A stretch of DNA of 53,086 bases from a virus: IMG/VR virus record IMGVR_UViG_3300026953_000016, positions 1 through 53,086 of that record; one strand, written 5' to 3'. Every line of letters begins with the position of its first letter. The first letter of the stretch is position 1. The notes below the pieces were generated by a model that was not told where the DNA came from, made no database searches, and saw only the letters and a program-made list of their open reading frames with translations. Below, one piece after another: positions 39,815-49,861 of this stretch. The translations under genes were made by a program, and so were the position numbers.

Positions 39815-42156
39815 TGTCAGATAACCTCATCCTGATGCTGGATGCGCGCCTGGATAAGCTCGATCAGAATATGAGCAAGGCTGCGCTCCTGCTGGATCAG
39901 CGCTTGGCGCATATGGAGAAGCGGGCCTCTGAATCCGAAAAGAAGATGGGAGAAACTTGGAAGCGCGCTGGAGAGGTGTTTGTCGGCGCGCTATCGGTTG
40001 AGGCCATCAACCGCTTTGTCGAAAAATCGATGGAGCGTGTGGATTCTATAAAGCGTGAGGCCCAGGTTTGGGGGATGGCAACGGAAAGTGTCCAGGCTTT
40101 CCAGATCATTGCCGATAAGGCCGATACACCGCTCGATGCCTTGAGTGCGGGTATGTCAAAATTCGCAGCTGGTTTGGGCGAGGCAAAGGCTGGCGGCGGA
40201 GAGTTGAAGAAAATCCTCGATCAGCTCCTTGGGCCGAACTCGTACAAGAATTCTTCGATCGAGGAGACGTTCTACCGGCTGATCGATATTGCCAACAAAT
40301 TGCCAGCGGCGCAGCGCGATCTTGTCTTGAAATCTGCTTTCGGCAAGGGCTTCGCGCCTATGACCGGTTTTGTCGGTATGGGGTCCGCCCAAATCAAAAG
40401 TCAGATGGCGGAGCTTAAGGCGTCCGGGGCGATCAATAGTGAGGAAGAGCTCGAGAAGATCAAAAAGCTTGATGATGCCTGGAAGGATGTGAAGGCGCGT
40501 TTGAGCGCGGGCGGTATTACGGTTCTTTCCGGCGCATCCGAAGCCGTCAGCCGTATGACGGGGGATTTCAAGGATCCAGCGTTTCAGACGGCACTCAAGC
40601 ATTTTGGCGAATTCATCGGCTTGCTGGCTTCGTTCATGGCCAAGTACGCCGACAAATTGCCTTTACTCGCTGCAGCAGCCTTCGGTGCCAAAATTCCTGG
40701 TCCGCCATTGGTCAAGCTGCTTGGCGCGGCCGGCGCCGCTGGGTTTGCTTACACCCAGCTCAATCAGCCGGAACCGACGCTGTCTGAGCTGGAACGTAAC
40801 GACAGAGTTGCGAAGGCCAATCTTGATGATCTGAGAAAGGCATGGGACCCCAAAAAAGGGGTGATGCGCGATGTCGATTGGCTTGGTGGCGGGCAGCAAA
40901 AGGTCGCGGCGGCTGAGCAAGCCTATAATGAGGCTCATGCGGCGCTCGAAGAACGCAGGAAGGCGATCGCAGCGGCGGCCTGGGCTGGCGCTCACCCTGA
41001 GAATGGTGAGCCGAAGGGCAAGCCGCCTAATCTGAATATGGGTTCGCCTGATCAGCGCAGCTTTGCGCGCAAGGCTCTGGACGAAGCACTCGAAACAGGC
41101 CGTACGCGGCTCGCCAAGATAAGCTCTGAAGCGGCTAACAAAGGGATGAGCCCAGGGACGCAGTCTGGGGCGCTGTATGTTAGCGAGGCCCTGGAAGGTG
41201 TCTACAAGTCCGTTTCCAAGGCAGCGCTTGAAAAGGGTGAGAGTGAGGCAAAGGCTGCTAAGCAGGCTGATCTTGCGGTGAAGGCTGCGGAATCCCAGGT
41301 CCGTGCTATGGGGGCGCTGATTGCAAAGGCGGCGGAGGTCAATGCGCTATCCGCGTTTAACGAAGAAGCTGCAAAATCTGCAGAGAGCGAGATTGCTCGG
41401 TTTCGCGAAGAGGCGGAGGCCGTTGGCAAGACGGCTGGAGCCATCGCTGAATATGAATATGTGCAAGGGGCGCTTAATACTGCGATTGAGCGGCACATAA
41501 CCCTGGGAGAGGCGGATATCGCAGCCATCCGCGAGCGTGGCCGTATGATCGGTGCAGCGGCGCAGGTCTCGCATGACGCGGTCGAGGCGGCGCAGCGCGA
41601 GGTGGAGGTGACCGACTCTTTGCGCAGCGGCCTATCGCAGATGGCGATGTCCGGAATGCAGGGTTTCGCTTCCTTAAAATCGTCGGCTGCGGATTTTCTG
41701 CAAATGCTGGCGCGCATGGTGCTTCAGGTTGGGGTCCTTGATCCACTGATGAAAACCATGTTCGGCGAAAAGGGCACAAGCGGAGGCGGATTTCTGGGGC
41801 CGGTTATCAAGGGAGTGTTTGGAGCAATCCCAAAATACGATACCGGCGTCTCGTATCATCCTGGTGGGGCCGCGATCGTTCACCGGGATGAACTCGTGGA
41901 CCTGCCTCGTGGAACGCGCGTGTTCACCAAGACAGCAACCGGCGCAATGCTGAATGCGGCGGCCAATGGGGTATCGCGTACTCCGGCCATGCAGGTCGAT
42001 GGATCGTCGAATATCGTGGTGCAGGGTAATGCCGATAACCAGGCCATAGCGGCAATGCAGGCGATGCTGGAAGAGCATCGCCGTGCGCTTCCCACTACGA
42101 TCCGGCGGGTGATGATAGCCGACAAAGCGAACTTCGCCGGGGTATATTCGGACTAA
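39814..42156 (+). CDS. Tape measure protein
   Basis: 780 residues, mostly helical, setting tail length. It has a hydrophobic region near 265-310 (FGEFIGLLASFMAKYADKLP), a long coiled coil (about 430-620) and the C-terminal tail-protein motif IPKYDTGVSYHPGGAAIVHR. The short length predicts a tail of modest size. Confidence 0.93.
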   Translation: MSDNLILMLDARLDKLDQNMSKAALLLDQRLAHMEKRASESEKKMGETWKRAGEVFVGALSVEAINRFVEKSMERVDSIKREAQVWGMATESVQAFQIIADKADTPLDALSAGMSKFAAGLGEAKAGGGELKKILDQLLGPNSYKNSSIEETFYRLIDIANKLPAAQRDLVLKSAFGKGFAPMTGFVGMGSAQIKSQMAELKASGAINSEEELEKIKKLDDAWKDVKARLSAGGITVLSGASEAVSRMTGDFKDPAFQTALKHFGEFIGLLASFMAKYADKLPLLAAAAFGAKIPGPPLVKLLGAAGAAGFAYTQLNQPEPTLSELERNDRVAKANLDDLRKAWDPKKGVMRDVDWLGGGQQKVAAAEQAYNEAHAALEERRKAIAAAAWAGAHPENGEPKGKPPNLNMGSPDQRSFARKALDEALETGRTRLAKISSEAANKGMSPGTQSGALYVSEALEGVYKSVSKAALEKGESEAKAAKQADLAVKAAESQVRAMGALIAKAAEVNALSAFNEEAAKSAESEIARFREEAEAVGKTAGAIAEYEYVQGALNTAIERHITLGEADIAAIRERGRMIGAAAQVSHDAVEAAQREVEVTDSLRSGLSQMAMSGMQGFASLKSSAADFLQMLARMVLQVGVLDPLMKTMFGEKGTSGGGFLGPVIKGVFGAIPKYDTGVSYHPGGAAIVHRDELVDLPRGTRVFTKTATGAMLNAAANGVSRTPAMQVDGSSNIVVQGNADNQAIAAMQAMLEEHRRALPTTIRRVMIADKANFAGVYSD

Positions 42157-42159
42157 GCG

Positions 42160-42822
42160 ATGACTATAACGTTTCCCCGCAATCTTCCCACTGTGAAGCT
42201 TAAATGCGACGAATGCGATTACACCGTCATTGGCCAAGAGGCTGCGACGCTGGGTGGCCAAGACACAGTGATGGAAACGGCTGTCCCCGTCTGGTTTGCG
42301 AAGTATTCCACACCTTTGCTGCGCGGTGCCGATCTGCGCGCCATGGAGGCATGGTTATCGTCGATAAAAAGCCCCCCGCAGTATTTCTGGGCACGTGATA
42401 CACGAGCGCGGTACCCGAGGGCATATCAGGGTGGCTTCGGATCCATGCTGCGCCCTAACGGTACCGCGTTCGATGGCACTTGTGTTCTATCGTCTGTAGG
42501 TATCGACAGCGTAAGTCTTGGCCTGTCGTCACTTCCCGCTGGCTTCATCCTTGGTGAAGGTGATCTTTTGTCCTTTTCTTGGGATGGCGGACGGCAGGCC
42601 TTTCATCGCATCATTTCGCCGGCGGCATCGGCTAATACCTCGGGGCTCCTGACGGTGGAGGTGCGGCCTTTGCTACGCAGTGGCTATAGTTCCGGAGTTA
42701 CTGTTCGGCTCGACAAGCCTGTGTTCAAGGCGAAGCTGGTGATGAATAGCGATCGCCGCTCCCGCAATGACTCGGGCTTTTGCACCTTTTCTTTTGAAGC
42801 GCGGCAGGTTTTGACCCAGTGA
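42160..42822 (+). CDS. Distal tail protein-like
   Basis: 220 residues after the tape measure, beta-rich (TPLLRGADLRAMEAWLSSI; GLSSLPAGFILGEGDLLSFS). Position and pattern fit the distal tail protein (GTA gp12 position). Two Cys near the start (KCDEC) may bind metal. Confidence 0.72.
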   Translation: MTITFPRNLPTVKLKCDECDYTVIGQEAATLGGQDTVMETAVPVWFAKYSTPLLRGADLRAMEAWLSSIKSPPQYFWARDTRARYPRAYQGGFGSMLRPNGTAFDGTCVLSSVGIDSVSLGLSSLPAGFILGEGDLLSFSWDGGRQAFHRIISPAASANTSGLLTVEVRPLLRSGYSSGVTVRLDKPVFKAKLVMNSDRRSRNDSGFCTFSFEARQVLTQ

Positions 42823-43436
42823 GCTACTTCGATTCATCGACGCTCGCAGCCATCCAATCTGGCCGCCTGATCGCGCGCAAATTCGTCTATGCGGAATTCC
42901 AAGAGGGCACGCTCGGTTGGTGGAATGATGCGGGAGACATCACCGTCAACGGTATCGACTATGCCGGTGATTGTGCTATTGGCCCGATTTCTGGTCTTGC
43001 CGGGCTGAGTGATCTATCTATGGCCAGTGTATCGGTCTCGCTTTCGATGGTCGATCCGCAGTTGCGCGATGCCTTTGCCATTCGTACCTGGCATTTGCGG
43101 CCTATGACCATACAGATTCTGCTTTTCGATCCCACCATGAGAACGGCCTACGCGACGCCGCTGCAGCGCTACCGCGCCATGATGGACAAAGTTTCGTATC
43201 CGCAATCAACCAGCGATAAAGCTGAGATCACCGTCAAGCTTGCTGATTTCTTGTCCCGCGGACTGCGCAGTCCGGCGGCCTTTCGCACGGATGGCGATCA
43301 ACGCATGCGGCTGGCTACCGATTCCTCGTTTCGTTATGTGTCGACGGTAGACCGGCCTGTCGACGTTGTTTGGGGCACGCGGCAGCCGAAGTATGGCAAT
43401 GCTGTCGTTCGCGGCCTGACGCCTACAAAGGTCTGA
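42819..43436 (+). CDS. Baseplate hub-like protein (DUF2163 type)
   Basis: 205 residues, GTG start overlapping the previous stop. ARKFVYAEFQEGTLGWWNDA and LSDLSMASVSVSLSMVDPQL resemble the GTA gp13/hub family. Shorter than many members (about 290). Confidence 0.72.
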   Translation: MSYFDSSTLAAIQSGRLIARKFVYAEFQEGTLGWWNDAGDITVNGIDYAGDCAIGPISGLAGLSDLSMASVSVSLSMVDPQLRDAFAIRTWHLRPMTIQILLFDPTMRTAYATPLQRYRAMMDKVSYPQSTSDKAEITVKLADFLSRGLRSPAAFRTDGDQRMRLATDSSFRYVSTVDRPVDVVWGTRQPKYGNAVVRGLTPTKV

Positions 43437-43438
43437 TC

Positions 43439-43852
43439 ATGCGACATCCTGATTGGCAAAACCGTCTGTTGCAGGCGGTCGAAGAGGCTCGTCCGCTGCC
43501 ACACCGCTGGGGTCAAAATGATTGCGGGCTCTTCGCGCTGATGCGCTGTTTCGAGGCAGTTACCGGTGAGCGCAGTCCGATCGCCGATCTGGCGGGCACA
43601 TATTTCGACGAAGACACTGCGCAAACCCTATTGCGCGAGCTTGGGGTGGAGGATGTGGAAGGATTGGCTGCATTGCACCTTCCTCGTCATGAGGGTCCGC
43701 AACTCGCCAGGCGCGGCGATATCGGTGTGGTGCAATGGACTGGCGGAAAAACGCTCGTAGTGGTCTTGGGGCCGGTGTGTGCCGCACCGGGTGATGTGTG
43801 CCTGTCATTCCTTAAGCGATCGCATCTGATCGCTTCGTTCATGGTGGGATAA
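43439..43852 (+). CDS. NlpC/P60-type tail peptidase (DUF6950-like)
   Basis: 137 residues. HRWGQNDCGLFALMRCFEAV has the catalytic Cys (C31) in the usual NDC context, and GDIGVVQWTGGKTLVVVLG carries the later strands. A clear catalytic His is not obvious, so activity is uncertain. In GTA-like tails this enzyme helps pierce peptidoglycan. Confidence 0.82.
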   Translation: MRHPDWQNRLLQAVEEARPLPHRWGQNDCGLFALMRCFEAVTGERSPIADLAGTYFDEDTAQTLLRELGVEDVEGLAALHLPRHEGPQLARRGDIGVVQWTGGKTLVVVLGPVCAAPGDVCLSFLKRSHLIASFMVG

Positions 43853-46777
43853 ATGCCGCCCATCCTTGCCGCAATTCCCGCCATCATGGAGGTGGCGGCT
43901 GATGTCGTCTATGCCGGCGCCACTGCGATCGGGATCGGATCATCGACAGCGCTGGCCTTATCTGAGGGCATCGTTTATGGCGCGGTCGGTATGGGTCTTT
44001 CGGCGTTGTCCGCAGGTCTGCGGGGAACCGCGGCCGGCATCCAAACGCGCATGGCCACAAATCCGGTCGAAGCGCGGCGACTTCTGCTTGGCAAGGTGTG
44101 GACGGCCGGATCGTCGATGGGGCAGCCCATCACCTATGATGCTTCCAACAAGAAGTGCTTCATGCTCATCGCTATCGCCGATCATCCGTGCGATGCGATC
44201 GAACAAGTCTATGTCGATGGTTATCCCGCTCAGCTCGGTTCCTACGAGAACGGCAAGGGATATCAGATCAAATATACGGTCGATCCCATTACAGGCCATA
44301 AGGTCAAGAATTTCGAGGTAGGACAACCCAAGTTCTACATCGAATTCCATATGGGCGGCGACGGTCAGGCGGCCGATAGCTGGATGGTGTCCGATCTTGG
44401 GCCCTTGGGGAGATGGGACGCCGCCGCGGTATGTCAGAATGTCTGCTATGCCCGCATCTACTGCTATTACGACAGTGATATCTTCTCGGGATTTCCGACC
44501 TTCAACTTCGTTGTCCGTGGCATTCCTCTTTATGACCCCACTAAAGATTCGTCAGTAGGTGGTTCTGGCGCACATCGTTGGGGTAATCCGTCGACCTATG
44601 AATGGAGCGGGAACTTCGCCGTGATGGCCTACAATCTGTCTCGGGGCATCTATGTCGGCGGCAATGAGTTTTACGGTGCGTTTTATAGCGGTGATGATGT
44701 CCCCCTCGATTTTGCCATGGCCGCGATACAAGACTGCGATGAAGCCGTATCGCTGAAATCAGGCAGCACAGAGCCGCGCTATCATGGCGGCTTTGAAATT
44801 GAGGTGACACGCCCTGTTCGCGATGCTCTCAAGACCTGCCAAGAGGGCATGGCGGGCCGGATCTGCACCGACCAAGGCCAGCTTTTGATCTATGCCGGCG
44901 TCGCACAAACACCGATATTCACGTTCACAGACGATGACATGATCATCGGAGGGATGCAGTCATACGATCCCTTTGCGGCGCTCAATGAAACCAAGAACAT
45001 CATTACGGGTAAGTTCACGGATGCTTCCCAGATGTTCGCTACCGTCGACGCACCACCGCGGCGATCCGCGGACGACATAACCGCAGATGCATCTATTCCG
45101 CTTGTCGACGCCTTGAATCGTCCGCAAATTCAGTCCGGCCCAACCATGCAGCGTGTCATGGAGATCGAGCGCAAGAGGGGGCGTTCTCCCGGTGTTGCCG
45201 TCCGGACATTCGGGCTTTCGGCGTTGAATGCCCGGGTTGGCCAATGGGTGGCCGGACAGTCTGCGCGCTGGCAGGGTACAAAATGGTTTGAGATTTTGCG
45301 TTCGGAGCCTGTCATTGAGGATGGGCGGCCACCGTCCGTGGTCATGACGCTTCGTGAAGCGAACGCCACACTTGAGGCGTGGGTGCCGGCTAATGATGAG
45401 CTGTCTGGTTATACGGTCTGGCTCCCATCTGGTGATCCGCCTGATCCACTGAAAGCGACGGGCATAACAGCCGCGCCATTGTCTGATCAGGGCGACGATG
45501 GATCGTCTAGCCCTGGGTTTTCGGTTACCTATAGCGGCGGTGATGATCCAACGGCTTCCTATGTGGTGCTGCGGTGGCGGCTGCCTGGAAGCAATGTCAT
45601 CCATTATGTGACCTCCAGTGATTTGAGCAGCGGCACGATCGCTGTAAGGGGGCTCGCAGGCGATACGACCTACGAATATTCCATTCTGATTTCCGGAATT
45701 TTGGGGCGCGATGCGGCGTGGTCTGATTGGTATACGGTCACCACACCGGCGGCGGTGCTGCCAAATGGATCTGTGACGGTGGCATCCCTCGCTGGGGATG
45801 TTAGCACTGCGATCTCGACGGCAAGCCAGAATGTGCAGGCGCTTACGGCGGCGCTTACCGCAGCGGTGCAGCAATTGGTTGCGGCGGACGCCGGGAACGC
45901 GGCCGATATTCAGCAGGTATCGACGGCGCTGACATCGCAGACGGGTAGTCTGCAAGCCGATTATCTTGCACGCTTCGGTACGGTCACTACTACGCTGGCA
46001 GCCTACGCCTATGCGGTGCAGGCGGTACAGGCGATGTTCGGAAACGATTATTCTGCCGCTCTGTTGCGCATGGAGGTGCAGACACCGCCCGCGGGATATC
46101 TTGCGAAGATATCCCTATCGGCTTCGGCCAGCGTTGCTGGCGCCACCGGCCTTGGCGGTATCGTTATTCTGCTGAAGGATGTTGGCGGGACCATCCAATC
46201 CACCATTGCTCTGATTGCGGATCAAACAGAGTTCCTGCTTCCAGACGGAACGCTGGTTGGGCTGATAACGGCAGGTGGGTGGATTGTAGGGGATCGTATT
46301 CAAAAGGGCTCTATCTCGACTGGGAGAGTGTATTCTCTCGGCGATGGCATCACGACGAAGGGTGCGGAAGATTCGACTTCTGCACCTCCGGATGGGACAG
46401 AGGTTGCCATTGGGTCCGGGGCCAGCGTCCCATATTATGATAACGACGTGTTTTTGGCGACCGGCATCGCCGGGTACGAGACTGATCCCACTGCAAGCCT
46501 GGTGGAAGTTGAGGCGCGCTTTGTCTTCCGCGTTCAGACTGGTGCTGGAACAGCCACAAAGGCCGGTATCGAATACTACACTTCCGGATCGTGGGTGTTC
46601 CTCCCAGATTCTGATGATGTGGTCTACACGAGCAATACGAACTCGCTGGCTTCGTTGATGCCAAAGGCGCCGCTTCCGGCAGGGACGCAGTATTGGCGAC
46701 CGCGCATCTACAACACGACGGGAAACACGATTTGGATGCGCAGAATGCGGGCGTATGAGACGAAGCTGGTGAAATAA
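43853..46777 (+). CDS. Tail tip host-specificity protein (gpJ-like)
   Basis: 974 residues. The N-terminal 450 (ARRLLLGKVWTAGSSMGQPI; GGFEIEVTRPVRDALKTCQE) is the tail-tip hub domain, about 550-632 a fibronectin type III domain, then a coiled coil (about 645-720) and a beta-rich tip (about 830-974). It should link the tail to receptor-binding parts. Confidence 0.88.
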   Translation: MPPILAAIPAIMEVAADVVYAGATAIGIGSSTALALSEGIVYGAVGMGLSALSAGLRGTAAGIQTRMATNPVEARRLLLGKVWTAGSSMGQPITYDASNKKCFMLIAIADHPCDAIEQVYVDGYPAQLGSYENGKGYQIKYTVDPITGHKVKNFEVGQPKFYIEFHMGGDGQAADSWMVSDLGPLGRWDAAAVCQNVCYARIYCYYDSDIFSGFPTFNFVVRGIPLYDPTKDSSVGGSGAHRWGNPSTYEWSGNFAVMAYNLSRGIYVGGNEFYGAFYSGDDVPLDFAMAAIQDCDEAVSLKSGSTEPRYHGGFEIEVTRPVRDALKTCQEGMAGRICTDQGQLLIYAGVAQTPIFTFTDDDMIIGGMQSYDPFAALNETKNIITGKFTDASQMFATVDAPPRRSADDITADASIPLVDALNRPQIQSGPTMQRVMEIERKRGRSPGVAVRTFGLSALNARVGQWVAGQSARWQGTKWFEILRSEPVIEDGRPPSVVMTLREANATLEAWVPANDELSGYTVWLPSGDPPDPLKATGITAAPLSDQGDDGSSSPGFSVTYSGGDDPTASYVVLRWRLPGSNVIHYVTSSDLSSGTIAVRGLAGDTTYEYSILISGILGRDAAWSDWYTVTTPAAVLPNGSVTVASLAGDVSTAISTASQNVQALTAALTAAVQQLVAADAGNAADIQQVSTALTSQTGSLQADYLARFGTVTTTLAAYAYAVQAVQAMFGNDYSAALLRMEVQTPPAGYLAKISLSASASVAGATGLGGIVILLKDVGGTIQSTIALIADQTEFLLPDGTLVGLITAGGWIVGDRIQKGSISTGRVYSLGDGITTKGAEDSTSAPPDGTEVAIGSGASVPYYDNDVFLATGIAGYETDPTASLVEVEARFVFRVQTGAGTATKAGIEYYTSGSWVFLPDSDDVVYTSNTNSLASLMPKAPLPAGTQYWRPRIYNTTGNTIWMRRMRAYETKLVK

Positions 46778-46779
46778 GA

Positions 46780-48948
46780 ATGACCGGATTTGTAATTCCC
46801 AGCGGTTCCACGATTTCGGTTTCGTCGGGCTCCAAAGATATCATCGTGGCAGGTGCGGACTGGAACCTGCTTGGTATCACGGCCAATGCCACGCTGCGCT
46901 TGCTTGGCCGCAACGTGACGATTGCATCGGTGCCGTCGAGCGGAAACCCTCAGCTGGCACAGAACTGGCCTGACGGCAACGTTTCGGGCGCTGCTTACGA
47001 GGTCTATCCCGACCTGGACGCCTATACATTCTCAGTTGATTCAAAGCAGTTCCAGGCCTTCGCGCGGGCGATGCTCACCTCTGGCCGGTACGCCGATTCC
47101 ACCGGTATGGTTCTCAGTCCGGATTGCTTTACTGGCATCTATGCGCTCGCGACCGGCGCTGTGACCCCTCCAACATTACCGATGCAATATGATGCCTATA
47201 TTCTCGGCGCATCGCCGACCGGGGTGTGGACAGGGAAGGGCGGCCAGATCGCAGTCTTCTGGACCGGGGCGTGGCGTTTCTTCACGCCCACAAATGGCTT
47301 GATCGTCACAGTCGATAATCCGCGGGCGATGATTGTCTATTCCAATGGTGTGTGGACATCGATCGGCGGCGGCGTGGCGGTGTCTCCGGAAATGTTCGGC
47401 AATCCGCAGACCGCCGCGGCCACCCAGGCGGCGGTTGATTTCTGCAAAGCCAAAGGCGGCGGCGTTGTAGAATTCAATCCAGCTACCTCTTATCGGTGGG
47501 ACAGCGGCATTACGGTCGATGCTGGATATGTGGCCATCCGAGGCAATGGTTCGGTGATCGATTGCTCGCATATGACATCGGGCTATGCGCTGACCGTCAC
47601 GTCGAGCCTGAACCTGGCAAGCGATGGATTGCGCCAGGACGCTCACTACATCGAAGGGCTGGTGCTGAGCGGCCCTGGTTCATCTTCAACAGTTTATGGC
47701 ATCGCTTTTGTGGGGAGTAATACAGCGAGCCCAAATAACAGTCCTACCGGCATCGCGATGCGGTCCATTCACGTTCGTTACTTTGGACGTGGTGCTGAGT
47801 GGAAAACCAACGCCTATATCATGAGTTGGTTCGGTGGTGGGATTTTTTCCTGCAATTATGGGATCTGTTGCTTTAGCGGTGCCAGCAATGTCGGTGAAAA
47901 TCTCAATCTTCACGGCGTTCGAATTACAGGGTGCCTCGAGGCGATCTATACCGAAGTCGATACCTGTTATTTTAACCTGACGAACTGTTCCATAGACTAC
48001 AATAAGCGCTTCGCGAACGCGCAAAAGGGCGGCATCACGATGATCGCCTGCCATTTGGAGTGTGCGCCATCGAACATGTTAAATAGCGACGGCAGCTATC
48101 AGCGGCCGCTGGTCGTGGGTTCCGCGCAATCTGCCTATATGCAGATCATCGGGGGAAATCTTCATTGCAACAATGGGCCTCCTTCGGGCCTTGATTACGT
48201 CCTGGAGAACGACGGTCTTTCGAACGGTTCCGGCGGGTTCGACATGGATGGAACCCAGGTCACGTTCTGGAGGACCTCGACGGCTTATTTCGCAACTGGG
48301 GTCGGTCGGACGAACATTCGCAATGTGAAGACGTGGGGCGGGTATTTCAACACCAACAGCGTCTATCTCTCGGCACAATCCTGCAGCCTGCTTTATGACG
48401 GGGGCTTTGAAGCAACTAGCGTTCTTGAGGCCTACATTTCTGGCGTGACCGATGCCTCTGGAAATCAGACGGCGGTCACCTCTCGCACCACCATGACCTA
48501 TGCGAGCTTATCGACTTCGACGGATCGAGCGCACAGCGGGAGCCGGTCACTCAAGTGCTATCATCCTGGGGCTGGCCGGGTAACGAATTATCAGATTGCA
48601 GTCCCGCTTAAGGACAAAACCGGCATATACGGCATTGAGTGGTGGATGCTGAATCCCAACGGCCTTACAGGAACAATCTATGTGACGGTGTATTGGGGCA
48701 AGAGGCAGGGTTCTCTTCCAGTCGACAGCGGAACGCAGGCGATCCCAGTTTATTCGAAGTTGGTCGTGGCCTCGCAGCAGGGATTTGCCTGGAGCGGGGC
48801 TTTTACGACCTGGGCGCATTATTCCTTCGGAAACGCGCTGACCTATGTGCCGCCATGGGCCGACACCATGGTCATCGAGTTCGCCAGCTTCGGCCTTTCC
48901 GGGACGAACTACTATTACGTGGACGATGTTGTCGCGACGGTGATGTAG
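46780..48948 (+). CDS. Tail spike with beta-helix (pectate-lyase-like)
   Basis: 722 residues. An N-terminal attachment part, about 205-290 VSPEMFGNPQTAAATQAAVD and GGGVVEFNPATSYRWDSG, the start of a right-handed beta-helix, continuing to about 560, and a carbohydrate-binding-like end. Such spikes bind or cut capsule or O-antigen. The main receptor-binding candidate apart from the two DGR targets. Confidence 0.82.
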   Translation: MTGFVIPSGSTISVSSGSKDIIVAGADWNLLGITANATLRLLGRNVTIASVPSSGNPQLAQNWPDGNVSGAAYEVYPDLDAYTFSVDSKQFQAFARAMLTSGRYADSTGMVLSPDCFTGIYALATGAVTPPTLPMQYDAYILGASPTGVWTGKGGQIAVFWTGAWRFFTPTNGLIVTVDNPRAMIVYSNGVWTSIGGGVAVSPEMFGNPQTAAATQAAVDFCKAKGGGVVEFNPATSYRWDSGITVDAGYVAIRGNGSVIDCSHMTSGYALTVTSSLNLASDGLRQDAHYIEGLVLSGPGSSSTVYGIAFVGSNTASPNNSPTGIAMRSIHVRYFGRGAEWKTNAYIMSWFGGGIFSCNYGICCFSGASNVGENLNLHGVRITGCLEAIYTEVDTCYFNLTNCSIDYNKRFANAQKGGITMIACHLECAPSNMLNSDGSYQRPLVVGSAQSAYMQIIGGNLHCNNGPPSGLDYVLENDGLSNGSGGFDMDGTQVTFWRTSTAYFATGVGRTNIRNVKTWGGYFNTNSVYLSAQSCSLLYDGGFEATSVLEAYISGVTDASGNQTAVTSRTTMTYASLSTSTDRAHSGSRSLKCYHPGAGRVTNYQIAVPLKDKTGIYGIEWWMLNPNGLTGTIYVTVYWGKRQGSLPVDSGTQAIPVYSKLVVASQQGFAWSGAFTTWAHYSFGNALTYVPPWADTMVIEFASFGLSGTNYYYVDDVVATVM

Positions 48949-48977
48949 AGCCCGTCCAAATCAAAACAGGTGATTGT

Positions 48978-49586
48978 ATGTCCCAGCCATCTATCGCGTG
49001 GCCGTTCATCTATGCCCAAGAGGGTGGGTTGCGCACGCATGCTTACGTTCCGCCGGATACCGCGCAAAATAGTGGCGTTACGCTTGCTGCAGGAATCGAT
49101 CTGGGACAGGTCAAGCCTGGTGATGCAATGCTGTCCGCTTTGCCGGCCGATCTTCTCGCAAGAATATCGCCATACATCGGAAAGCGTGGACGCTCTGCCG
49201 TCCTGTTACTGCAAGCCAAGCCTTTGGTGCTCAGCAATGCTGAGGCAGACTTTCTGATGGCAGAGAAAAAAGCGCAGTTCGTAGCGTCCGTCTCGGAGCA
49301 CTTCGATGCCGGGGCGCGGCAAACGTATTCGGCTGTTCCGGAAGGTCCCGCTACCGCGCTTATGTCTGTGGCGTGGCAATACGGTGATCCATGGCGCGAT
49401 CCCAAGTGCGGGGATTTGTGGAAAATCGCTCAAGCTTGCGATTGGAAGCAGTTGGCTGCCTACCTGATCGATACTCCATCTTCGGGCCGCCCATATTTTC
49501 CGGATCGGCGCTTTGCGAGCCGCCGTGCACGCGAAGGGCAGTTTATTCTGCAAACCCTTGGCGCCGGCATGAATGGGAGAGCGTGA
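48978..49586 (+). CDS. Endolysin (pesticin/T4-lysozyme-like muramidase)
   Basis: 202 residues. E15 (YAQEGG), T35 and D41 (SGVTLAAGIDLG) form the Glu-Thr-Asp triad with the spacing known from pesticin-type muramidases. No signal peptide, so it needs a holin. AGGTGA precedes the ATG at 48978. Confidence 0.88.
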   Translation: MSQPSIAWPFIYAQEGGLRTHAYVPPDTAQNSGVTLAAGIDLGQVKPGDAMLSALPADLLARISPYIGKRGRSAVLLLQAKPLVLSNAEADFLMAEKKAQFVASVSEHFDAGARQTYSAVPEGPATALMSVAWQYGDPWRDPKCGDLWKIAQACDWKQLAAYLIDTPSSGRPYFPDRRFASRRAREGQFILQTLGAGMNGRA

Positions 49587-49861
49587 TGTCCATTGAGGAA
49601 TTTGTCAGTAAGGCCTTGGAGCGGGCGCCGCGTGCGATCCCGCTGTTTCTGGTCCTCACGCTGGTTGGTGGGTTTCTTGGTCTGATGTTCGTTCTTCTGT
49701 TTCACCCAATTCCGGCCGGAAACGACAAAGCCATCTGGTTTATCGCCGGGCAGCTATCAACGAATGTGGTCGCTTTCGTGCAGTATTATTTCGGCTCATC
49801 AGCGCAATCGAAGGCCAAGGATGAGGCGCTGCGCGAGATTGCAGGGCAGGTGAAGTCATGA
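49586..49861 (+). CDS. Holin candidate (91 aa)
   Basis: One strong membrane helix (AIPLFLVLTLVGGFLGLMFV) and a second weaker one (FIAGQLSTNVVAFVQYYFG), then a charged tail (KAKDEALREIAGQ). It lies between the endolysin and spanin genes and overlaps both, the expected place of a holin. Confidence 0.72.
   Translation: MSIEEFVSKALERAPRAIPLFLVLTLVGGFLGLMFVLLFHPIPAGNDKAIWFIAGQLSTNVVAFVQYYFGSSAQSKAKDEALREIAGQVKS

Noticed and set aside
44960-45955. Minus-strand open frame (331 codons) opposite the tail tip gene
   Set aside because: Arg/His/Ile-rich shadow sequence within a well supported gene on the plus strand.
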